A DNA stretch of 14,157 bases from JAVBPB01 sp031549965 (GTDB lineage: Bacteria > Bacillota > Clostridia > Lachnospirales > Lachnospiraceae). How positions within the stretch are numbered: the stretch's first letter is position 1; every line of letters starts with the position of its first letter. This document shows, in pieces, positions 1 through 6,464 of the stretch. Position numbers and translations under genes: made by a program. Location: assembly GCA_031549965.1 (NCBI GenBank), contig JAVBPB010000086.1, positions 1 to 14,157 of the forward strand, written 5' to 3'. The notes below the pieces were generated by a model that saw nothing but the letters and a program-made list of their open reading frames with translations, ran no database searches and was not told where the DNA came from.

Positions 1-277
1 ATTAAGTATAAGCACTTTTTCTTAAATAGTTTAATGAATACATTAAATCAATTTTTTAGATGAATATTCTGGCAAATATTATATTTTAATCTCATTTATG
101 CCATGGAAAGGAGACCCAAAAATAATGTCAGCATCCTGACATTATTTTCGTTTTAAGGGGCTCCTTGTAATGTTTGGCATAACAGAGCTTAAAATATAAT
201 ATTTGCCAGAATATTCATCTAAAAAATTGATTTACTGTATTCAGTACACTAGTTATGAAAAAGTGCTTATACTTAAT
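1..277. repeat. Long hairpin element, copy 1
   Basis: Nearly the whole stretch folds on itself: positions i and 278-i pair from 1 to about 103. The outermost 21 bp (1-21 with 257-277) are perfect; 22-44 with 234-256 has five mismatches; 45-89 with 189-233 is a perfect 45-bp stem; 96-103 pairs with 175-182. A 4x8 internal loop follows (TGGA at 104-107, GTAATGTT at 167-174), then a 6-bp stem 108-113/161-166 and an apical hairpin 119-131/136-148 with loop CATC. It contains no convincing ORF. It shares a stem box, the internal loop and its flanks with copy 2, but the arms are otherwise unrelated. The left edge touches the window start, so it may extend further. It lies downstream of merR, and its right end overlaps a small open frame. 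It could be a structured RNA, a non-autonomous mobile element, or both. Confidence 0.85.
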
Positions 278-382
278 ATTTTGTTTCATTGTCTGCAAGA
301 TGTTTAAATTCATTAGCTAAAAATTTTAAAGCACCGCCTTGTTCAATTAGCTTATTTTTTGTTTTAGAATTTCACTAACAAA

Positions 383-1303
383 TTATCTATACTTTATAGG
401 TTCTAAAAGATCAAGCTGCTGTACGCTTTCATCTCCAGATATAAAAGTATCAAAGTCAACACATTCTTCCATCCATTGAATACTAGAATCCACATCATAC
501 TTATCACTATTTTTTGCCCAGTTATATAGTTGCATCCAACGTTCACCTATTTCGCTTAACTTTGCAGAAATTGAGGCAAATAAACCACCATCAAATTGTT
601 TTTTTACTAAAGGTTCTAAAACTTCAAACCCTTCTGGTATTGTTACCCACATTTCATAGCCGTAAACTGGATTATTTTCAGATGGATTTGGATTATTAAA
701 TCCAAATTGGCGAAATCCGCTTTTTTTATGTAGCTCATTTTCTAATATAAATTTGTACATTACATCCGAACAATCCTTTTCTGGCGTCTCACTTTCTGCT
801 CGGTAAGTTGCAACTGTAATTGCTGGAATCCTTACAATCCTAACATTATTTAAATCATTATCTGACATAGCAGTTTTCCTTTCTGAGAGCAAAATTTGAA
901 GTGCTTTTTCATACTTTAAACTAGTTTCTGGAATATATTTCTCTATGTAAGTAAAAAACTGTTCCAGATTATTTTCATTCCTTATATACTCAATTAAATT
1001 TTCGATCATAAAAGTTAACGAGTCAATAGTAACCGCTTCATTCTTAAGATTTTCCAAATGAATACATAATGTATCTAAGGCTACATTAGTATCATTTGAC
1101 TTAAAAATTCGTTCTATATCAGAAATAGGCATCTTTAACTTTCTAAGTAGGACAATCTGATTAATACGAATTACATTTTCGTCATTATAAAATCTGTATC
1201 CACTTTCTGTTCTTTCACTTTTTAATATTCCCTCCTCCTCCCAGTACCTAAGAGTCCGATTGGAAATATTAAATTTATTCGCTGCTTCACCAATTCTTAG
1301 CAT
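383..1303 (-). CDS. MerR-family transcriptional regulator with GyrI-like effector domain
   Basis: A 306-residue protein. The N-terminal 70 residues are a MerR winged helix-turn-helix: IGEAANKFNISNRTLRYWEE, then the GYRFYNDENV wing and the KLKMPISDIERIF segment. A helical linker (about 75-150) would form the dimer coiled coil. From about 153 (VRIVRIPAITVATYRAE) through YGYEMWVTIPEGFEV to the C-terminus it resembles the GyrI-like small-molecule-binding domain of BmrR-type multidrug-sensing regulators. No metal-binding cysteine pattern is present, so an organic ligand is more likely than a metal. The start follows GAGAGAGGTGGTG at a workable distance. A promoter with a 19-bp spacer and an overlapping inverted repeat lies just upstream, which indicates autoregulation in the MerR manner. 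No transporter or resistance gene is adjacent, so its targets are unknown. Family assignment is firm; the ligand cannot be told from sequence. Confidence 0.9.
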   Translation of the reverse strand: MLRIGEAANKFNISNRTLRYWEEEGILKSERTESGYRFYNDENVIRINQIVLLRKLKMPISDIERIFKSNDTNVALDTLCIHLENLKNEAVTIDSLTFMIENLIEYIRNENNLEQFFTYIEKYIPETSLKYEKALQILLSERKTAMSDNDLNNVRIVRIPAITVATYRAESETPEKDCSDVMYKFILENELHKKSGFRQFGFNNPNPSENNPVYGYEMWVTIPEGFEVLEPLVKKQFDGGLFASISAKLSEIGERWMQLYNWAKNSDKYDVDSSIQWMEECVDFDTFISGDESVQQLDLLEPIKYR

Positions 1304-1328
1304 ATTTGCACCACCTCTCTCTGAAATT

Positions 1329-1359
1329 ATTCTAAAGCCTTACGTGGGGTAAAGGTCAA
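1329..1359 (-). promoter_or_regulatory. merR promoter with 19-bp spacer and overlapping operator
   Basis: Read on the minus strand: -35 TTGACC (1354-1359), a spacer of exactly 19 bp, and -10 TAGAAT (1329-1334). The spacer carries the imperfect palindrome CTTTAC-CCCAC-GTAAGG. An over-long 19-bp spacer with a dyad inside it is the hallmark of promoters that MerR proteins activate by DNA distortion. The site lies 26-56 bp upstream of the merR start codon, so the regulator most likely controls itself. Confidence 0.75.
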
Positions 1360-1385
1360 TAGTTTTTTTAATATTTAAAGATAAA

Positions 1386-2132
1386 TTATAATATGGACTT
1401 TAATATATCTAAATTCTCATTCAATCTGCTTTTATCAAAAGGCTTTAGCAATATATTTTTGCTGCCGATTACAGAAATAATTTCTTGAAAATCCCTGCTT
1501 TTTAATAATTTTCCCTCAAAAAGATTTAGGTGTTCATCACCTTTTTTATTATTACTATGTATATAAAGCGTTTTACAAAAAGGCTCAACCTTACTATAAA
1601 ACTCTTTCAACGTAATTTCTCCATACGCAAAGGCATGTCCAATATCAAAAGCAAGTCCAAAATCTTTACAATTAACGCCTTCTACAATTCTAATTAATAA
1701 ATCAGGATTATATTCAAAAGTATTACATATCGACACTCTAATTCCCTGAGTTTTATCCATAACCTCTTTCCAAAATTCAATTGAATTATTTACATAAGCC
1801 ATATTATAAAACTCTACCTGTATCATTGGCAAAAAAGTAGAAAGAAATATAATCTCCTCACTATTAACCGACTTAGCAAAGTCTATACTCTGCCATATCT
1901 TCTTTTTCACCACTTCAAGTATGTCGATTTCTGCTACTGCCGGATTTAAATCAATATACGCCCCATCCGTAATAATTTTCTTCTTAAAATCTTGTTCCAA
2001 GAAATTTTTTATATCATCATAATAATTACCATTCAAATAATTTGTGTAAAGAGGATTTTCAATATTAATTATTTCCACTTCTTGTAAAACATCCTTAACA
2101 ATATTATTTATATCAAAACCTATTCCAATCAT
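1386..2132 (-). CDS. TIM-barrel sugar-phosphate isomerase/AP endonuclease-2-like protein
   Basis: A 248-residue protein resembling the xylose isomerase-like TIM-barrel superfamily (AP_endonuc_2). Candidate metal-site residues are Glu140 (NTFEYN), Asp163 and His166 (FDIGHA), His192 (IHSNN) and the DEHLNLFEG stretch with Asp199 and His201. The family's last acidic ligand, usually Glu on the final strands, is expected near ILLKPFDKSR, but the equivalent position seems to be Lys230; either another residue supplies the ligand or metal binding is altered. Length is near the usual 250-280. The start ATG is preceded by AGGTGG at 6 nt. The gene stands alone between hairpin copy 2 upstream and merR downstream, on the same strand. 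The substrate cannot be inferred: members include sugar epimerases, inosose dehydratases and endonuclease IV, and this protein lacks several endonuclease IV metal histidines. Confidence 0.75.
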   Translation of the reverse strand: MIGIGFDINNIVKDVLQEVEIINIENPLYTNYLNGNYYDDIKNFLEQDFKKKIITDGAYIDLNPAVAEIDILEVVKKKIWQSIDFAKSVNSEEIIFLSTFLPMIQVEFYNMAYVNNSIEFWKEVMDKTQGIRVSICNTFEYNPDLLIRIVEGVNCKDFGLAFDIGHAFAYGEITLKEFYSKVEPFCKTLYIHSNNKKGDEHLNLFEGKLLKSRDFQEIISVIGSKNILLKPFDKSRLNENLDILKSIL

Positions 2133-2204
2133 ATAGCACCACCTAATATATTAATTTATCATTCAAAAAACCAACTATTTTTATATTTCTGAAATAACTA
2201 AATC

Positions 2205-2470
2205 AATTTTTTAGATGAATTTATGTAAACTTACCAGAATTTTAATTTGGAATATTTCTACTCAAACGAACGCAGTATTTTATTTCAAAAAAACCGTTAG
2301 TGCCATGGAAATGAGACTATACCATTCTGGAAGCCTTGCTGACAGAATGGTATAGTCTCATTGGAATGTTTGGCTCGTCGGTTTATTTGAAACAAAATAC
2401 TGCGTTCGTTTGAGTAGAAATATTCCAAATTAAAACTCTGGTAAGTTTACATAAATTCATCTAAAAAATT
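2205..2470. repeat. Long hairpin element, copy 2
   Basis: Positions i and 4675-i pair from 2205/2470 to 2296/2379: 89 of 92 positions match, the exceptions being 2239/2436, 2282/2393 and 2290/2385. After a small irregular junction, GCCA (2302-2305) pairs with TGGC (2371-2374). Next come the internal loop TGGA (2306-2309) opposite GGAATGTT (2363-2370), a 3-bp stem AAT/ATT continuing into a 17-bp apical stem (2313-2329/2343-2359), and a 13-nt loop. The box AATTTTTTAGATGAAT at the stem base, TGCCATGGAAA and AATGTTTGGC are shared with copy 1; the rest of the arms is unrelated to it. It begins 14 nt after the ydcZ-like stop codon in minus-strand direction, so an arg-operon transcript reaching this far would run into it. 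It has no ORF of note. Shared similarity on the left may reach 2199. Confidence 0.87.
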
Positions 2471-2484
2471 CAATACAAACTAAA

Positions 2485-2919
2485 TCACTCCCACTTAAAG
2501 GTAATAATCCCCCCAATAATAATTGCAATACCAACCAGTTTTCTCCACTCAAATGGCACCTTCTCCATCTTAAAAAGACCAAACAGTTCAATAGTATAAG
2601 CAATCAATAATTGAGCAATTAAAATCAGCATAACACTTCTTGCCGGCCCAAGAGTCTGAGTACTTTTAATAACCGTATAAGTTATAAAAGCTCCCATTGC
2701 TCCTCCAAGCAACATGTACTTGCTGTCAATTTTAAATAAATCTCCAAAATTTCCTTCCTTGCCTGTTACAAACCAAGCAACTAAGCATACAATCAGAGCC
2801 GTAAACTGGACAAAACTGCTAGAAACCCAAACACTGGTTTCCTTTGTAACTCCAGTATTAAATACCCCCTGCATACTCATAAGTGCCCCAGAAATTAAGG
2901 CAATAATAATTCCCATCAT
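2485..2919 (-). CDS. YdcZ/DUF606-type small membrane transporter, DMT superfamily
   Basis: A protein of 144 residues with about five hydrophobic segments, starting MMGIIIALISGALMSMQGVFN. The opening with an early GALMSMQGVFN segment, and the length near 140-150, match the DUF606/YdcZ family, a half-size branch of the drug/metabolite transporter superfamily. I start it at the first of two adjacent ATGs because GGAGG lies 8 nt upstream; the longer frame to 2940 begins ahead of that site and has no ribosome binding site. It follows argD by about 67 bp on the same strand with no clear terminator or strong promoter between, so it may be the last gene of the arginine operon. A role in moving arginine or an intermediate is inference only. 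Hairpin copy 2 starts immediately after the stop codon. Confidence 0.8.
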   Translation of the reverse strand: MMGIIIALISGALMSMQGVFNTGVTKETSVWVSSSFVQFTALIVCLVAWFVTGKEGNFGDLFKIDSKYMLLGGAMGAFITYTVIKSTQTLGPARSVMLILIAQLLIAYTIELFGLFKMEKVPFEWRKLVGIAIIIGGIITFKWE

Positions 2920-2986
2920 AATAATTTCCTCCAAAACCATATTTAAGTTATTATTATTTTGTCCTTAATTTACTAATATATTCAAA

Positions 2987-4171
2987 TTAAATTAAACAAT
3001 CCTCTAGTATTTTAATCATATCATCCACATCTGATTTTTTAATTATCAGCGGTGGTACAAAACGAATTATTTTTGCTCCGGCTGTTATGATTATAAGACC
3101 TTTATCCAAGGCTTTTAAAACTATAGGGCCTGCTTCTTTTGAAAGTTCAATTCCCTGCATTAAACCAAGTCCACGTCTTTCTATGATAAAATCATACTTA
3201 GAAACCAGTTCATCTAATTTTTCTTCTAAATATTTTGAAACTTCTTTTACATTGTCTAAAATATTCATTTCATTAAACATATCTAAAACTTTATTTACAG
3301 CCGCCGTTGCAAAAGGATTACCGCCATATGTAGTACCATGATCTCCTGTAACAAATGCACTTGAAACTTTTTTAACTGCTGCAAATGCTCCAACCGGAAC
3401 GCCACAGCCAAGAGCTTTAGCAGAGGTTACTATATCAGGCATTATACCGTATTGCTCATAGGCAAACATAGTACCGCATCTTCCCATTCCACATTGAATT
3501 TCATCAAGAATCATTACAATATCATTTTCATCACATATTCTTCTGATTTCTGTTAAGAATTCTTTGTCACAAGGATAAATTCCCCCTTCTCCCTGAACTG
3601 TTTCTAGTAATATGGCAGATGTTTTATCTGTAATTTTTGATACAACTGATTCTAAATCATTATATTGTGCAAATACTGTACCACCAATTAAAGGCTTAAA
3701 AGCTTCCTGATACTTTGGCTGACCGGTTACTGATAAGGCTCCCATACTTCTTCCATGAAATGATTGATTCATAGAAATAATTTCGCTATCTGACATGTTT
3801 TTCTTATTGTAATAATATTTTCTAGCTAATTTAATAGCACCTTCTATAGCTTCTGTGCCACTGTTTGTAAAAAATACCTGATCCATTTTTGAAGCTTCTA
3901 AAAATTTTTCTGCTGCTTCAATGGCTGGTACATTATAATACAGATTAGAAGTATGTAATAATTTATCTATTTGACTTTTTAAAGCTTTATTATATTCTTC
4001 ATTATTATATCCAAATGCAAAAACTGCAATTCCTGCTGCAAAGTCCAGATATTTTTTCCCATCAATATCAAACAGATTAATCCCATTTCCTTTTTCAAGT
4101 ACTATTTTGTATCTGTTATACGTATGCATAAGAAGCTGTTCTGCTTTTTCAATATAGGTATTAGCATTCAT
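2987..4171 (-). CDS. argD: Acetylornithine aminotransferase
   Basis: A pyridoxal-phosphate enzyme that converts N-acetylglutamate semialdehyde and glutamate to N-acetylornithine and 2-oxoglutarate, the fourth step of arginine synthesis, in the cytoplasm. Class III aminotransferase features are clear: NSGTEAIEGAIKLAR for phosphate binding, FHGRSMGALS, the cofactor aspartate in MILDEIQCGMGR (Asp223) and the Schiff-base lysine in TSAKALGCGVPVGAF (Lys252). I place the start at MNANTYIEK (394 residues) because AAGGG lies 9 nt upstream; the longer frame to 4189 adds six residues without a ribosome binding site. This start overlaps the end of argB by 11 nt, so translation is probably coupled. It is the fourth arginine gene in order C-J-B-D. 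The family also contains ornithine and succinylornithine aminotransferases, but the operon settles the role. Confidence 0.95.
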   Translation of the reverse strand: MNANTYIEKAEQLLMHTYNRYKIVLEKGNGINLFDIDGKKYLDFAAGIAVFAFGYNNEEYNKALKSQIDKLLHTSNLYYNVPAIEAAEKFLEASKMDQVFFTNSGTEAIEGAIKLARKYYYNKKNMSDSEIISMNQSFHGRSMGALSVTGQPKYQEAFKPLIGGTVFAQYNDLESVVSKITDKTSAILLETVQGEGGIYPCDKEFLTEIRRICDENDIVMILDEIQCGMGRCGTMFAYEQYGIMPDIVTSAKALGCGVPVGAFAAVKKVSSAFVTGDHGTTYGGNPFATAAVNKVLDMFNEMNILDNVKEVSKYLEEKLDELVSKYDFIIERRGLGLMQGIELSKEAGPIVLKALDKGLIIITAGAKIIRFVPPLIIKKSDVDDMIKILEDCLI

Positions 4172-5054
4172 TATTAAACATCCCTTCATTTTTTAAAATT
4201 GCTGTTCCAATACCACGATTAGTAAAGAATTCTAACAAAAGACAATGTTCCATCCTTCCATCCAGAATGTGAACTCTTGATACACCATTATTAATAGCAT
4301 CAATACAATTATTTAATTTTGGAAGCATCCCTCCGCCAATAAATCCTTTTTCAATAAATTCATTAGCCATATCAAGGGTCATTACAGATATTAACGTGTC
4401 TTTATCCTCTGGATTAGTGTATACGCCTTCAGTATCAGTAAGAAATACTAATTTTTCTGCTCCAACCGCTGTAGCTACTGCACATGCTGCATCGTCAGCA
4501 TTAATATTGTAAGTTTGAAAATCCTCATCAAGACCTATAGGACATATTACAGGTACAAAGCCATTGTCAATTAAAGTATTAATTAAGCTGGCATCAACTT
4601 CTGTAATATTTCCTACAAATCCTATGTCCTCACCATTTACTAATTTCTTCTCAACCTTAAAAGTACAGCCGTCTTTTCCGCTTATTCCAACAGCTTTAAC
4701 TCCCAGCTTTTCAACCATTTGTACAAGGCTTTTGTTAACTCTTCCTAAAACCATTTCTGCAATTTCCATAGTTTCTTCATCAGTTACTCTAAGTCCCTGA
4801 ACAAATTTAGGTTCTTTTCCAACTTTAGAAACCCAACTGCTTATGTCTTTTCCGCCACCGTGTACTATGATTGGCTGCATACCAACTAATTTAAGAAGTG
4901 CCACGTCTTGAATAACATTAAACTTTAGCTGTTCGTCAAGCATTGCACTTCCTCCATACTTTACTACAACCTTTTTGTTGTTGAATTTTTGAATATAAGG
5001 CAATGCCTCTATTAATGTTTGAGCTTTAATAAGTATTTGGTTCATGCTTTCCAT
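4161..5054 (-). CDS. argB: Acetylglutamate kinase
   Basis: Phosphorylates N-acetylglutamate with ATP to N-acetylglutamyl phosphate. Amino-acid kinase fold motifs are visible: VKYGGSAM (31-38) for nucleotide phosphates, PIIVHGGGKDI (61-71) for substrate, NINADDAACAVATAVGAEKLVFLTDTEGV for the active site, and GGGMLPKL near the C-terminal third. At 297 residues it is longer than the arginine-insensitive E. coli enzyme (258) and has an N-terminal helical extension (about residues 5-24, ILIKAQTLIEALPYIQKF). Such an extension is characteristic of hexameric, arginine-inhibited kinases, so feedback inhibition by arginine is likely here. That also fits an ArgJ recycling pathway, where the kinase is the controlled step. 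AAAGGA precedes the ATG at about 10 nt. It follows argJ by 26 bp and overlaps argD. Confidence 0.96.
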   Translation of the reverse strand: MESMNQILIKAQTLIEALPYIQKFNNKKVVVKYGGSAMLDEQLKFNVIQDVALLKLVGMQPIIVHGGGKDISSWVSKVGKEPKFVQGLRVTDEETMEIAEMVLGRVNKSLVQMVEKLGVKAVGISGKDGCTFKVEKKLVNGEDIGFVGNITEVDASLINTLIDNGFVPVICPIGLDEDFQTYNINADDAACAVATAVGAEKLVFLTDTEGVYTNPEDKDTLISVMTLDMANEFIEKGFIGGGMLPKLNNCIDAINNGVSRVHILDGRMEHCLLLEFFTNRGIGTAILKNEGMFNNEC

Positions 5055-5080
5055 TGTTAAATATTCCTTTCTGTATTTAA

Positions 5081-6301
5081 TTACGAACGATAGTCCGCAT
5101 TAATCTTAATGTAATCGTATGTTAAATCACAGCCCCATGCTGTGGCTGATTTGTCTCCCATTTTTAAGTCTGCAATAACGGCTACTTCTTTTTGTGATAA
5201 GATTTCTGTTGCATTTTCTTCGCTATAATCTGTAGCAAGACCGTTTTCCACAATCTTTAATTTGCCAATGCTGCTTTCAAAATATAAATCCACTAAATCA
5301 GGATCAAATTCTGCCTTTGAGTAACCCATTGCACAAAGAAAACGTCCCCAGTTAGCATCATTTCCGTATATGGCTGTTTTACAAAGATTAGATGTTATCA
5401 TTGATTTTGAAAGTTCTATGGCCTGTTCTTTTGAGTCTGCACCAAGTACAGTAACTTCCAACAGTTTAGTAGCTCCTTCTCCGTCTGCCGCCATCTTTTT
5501 AGCTAGATTCGTGTTAACCATATTAAGGGCTTCCACAAACTTATTGTAATCTTCATTTTCGGTTGTTATTTCTTCATTTCCAGCCATACCATTAGAAAGA
5601 ATTAGTACCATGTCATTGGTTGAGGTGTCTCCATCAACTGAAATCATGTTATAAGTATCTTTAACATTATTACTTAATGCTTTTTTTAATAAATCTTTAC
5701 TAATGTTGATATCTGTTGTAATAAATCCCAGTAAAGTTGCCATGTTTGGATGAATCATTCCAGAACCTTTTGACATTCCTCCAACTGTAATAGTTTTTCC
5801 TTCTATTTCAAATTGGACTGCATATTCCTTTGAGTATGTGTCAGTTGTCATAATTGCTTCTGCCGCAATATGTCCGCTTTCTAAACTGTAATCTAATTCT
5901 TTTATAAGTAAATCAACACCATCTTTTATAATATCTATTGGAAGCTGTTTACCAATTACTCCTGTGGAAGCTACTAAAATATTATTGGTTTGAACGTTAA
6001 AAATACTGGCTACCTTTTCTGCCATCATTTCATTATTGCTGTCACCTAAAGTTCCTGTACAAGCATTAGCTACACCACTGTTAACTACTATAGCTTTAAT
6101 ATATTCTGATTCATTTACTATTTTTTGATTCCATTTAACCGGTGCTGCCTTTACTTTATTAGTTGTAAATGTTCCGGCTGCTTTACATGGCACATCTGAA
6201 ACTACTAATGCCATATCTTTTCTTTTCTTTTTTATTCCTGCATATACTCCTGCTGCTTTAAATCCTTGTGCAGCGGTAACTCCGCCTTCTATTATTTTCA
6301 T
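5081..6301 (-). CDS. argJ: Glutamate N-acetyltransferase (ornithine acetyltransferase)
   Basis: Transfers the acetyl group from N-acetylornithine to glutamate, releasing ornithine and regenerating N-acetylglutamate; some members also use acetyl-CoA and so replace ArgA. At 406 residues it has the usual length. The precursor cuts itself before the conserved threonine in HPNMATLLGF (Thr189), giving an alpha chain of residues 1-188 and a beta chain beginning with the catalytic nucleophile. Other family signatures are GGVTAAQGFKAAG at the N-terminus, VVNSGVANACTG, the oxyanion region STGVIGKQLP, and NDANWGR toward the C-terminus. AGGAG lies upstream of the ATG at a normal distance. No argA or argE is present in the window, consistent with the cyclic pathway. 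Whether the enzyme is mono- or bifunctional cannot be decided from sequence alone. Confidence 0.96.
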   Translation of the reverse strand: MKIIEGGVTAAQGFKAAGVYAGIKKKRKDMALVVSDVPCKAAGTFTTNKVKAAPVKWNQKIVNESEYIKAIVVNSGVANACTGTLGDSNNEMMAEKVASIFNVQTNNILVASTGVIGKQLPIDIIKDGVDLLIKELDYSLESGHIAAEAIMTTDTYSKEYAVQFEIEGKTITVGGMSKGSGMIHPNMATLLGFITTDINISKDLLKKALSNNVKDTYNMISVDGDTSTNDMVLILSNGMAGNEEITTENEDYNKFVEALNMVNTNLAKKMAADGEGATKLLEVTVLGADSKEQAIELSKSMITSNLCKTAIYGNDANWGRFLCAMGYSKAEFDPDLVDLYFESSIGKLKIVENGLATDYSEENATEILSQKEVAVIADLKMGDKSATAWGCDLTYDYIKINADYRS

Positions 6302-6359
6302 ATAATCATCTCCTAAAATAAGTCGTTTAAAATTTTATAACATCAATTTAATGTATCTG

Positions 6360-6395
6360 GCGTTAAATCTTGAAACTTTTTATTCAATTTAACGC
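6360..6395 (-). promoter_or_regulatory. Hairpin in the argC-argJ intergenic space
   Basis: A 9-bp perfect stem GCGTTAAAT/ATTTAACGC (6360-6368 with 6387-6395) is extended by TGAA/TTCA (6371-6374 with 6383-6386) after a 2-nt bulge, with an 8-nt loop. On the transcribed strand no U-tract follows directly, so it is not a standard terminator. It could be an RNA processing or stability element setting argC against argJBD levels. Its apical part, TTGAATAAAAAGTTTCAA on the minus strand, loosely resembles an ArgR operator (Bacillus type TGAATAAAAATTCA) but is two bases too long. Confidence 0.45.
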
Positions 6396-6464
6396 AGAAT
6401 ATTTTCTCTATTTATAGGTGGTAAGATAATACTTAATTTTGCCCTTATTTAACATTTCCTCAAC

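Noticed and set aside
111..137. Possible tiny ORF after AAGGAG in hairpin copy 1
   Set aside because: The ATG is followed by only three codons before a stop, and the AAGGAG is explained by the conserved stem next to the loop.
273..371. A 32-codon open minus-strand frame just past merR, reading KLIEQGGALKFLANEFKHLADN
   Set aside because: The amino-acid pattern looks protein-like and may be the tail of a lost gene, but there is no start codon, no ribosome binding site and no family I recognise, and it ends inside hairpin copy 1.
1..2470. The palindromes as a CRISPR array or integron attC sites
   Set aside because: There are only two copies, with no regular spacers, no cas or integrase genes, and no attC core sequences at the ends.
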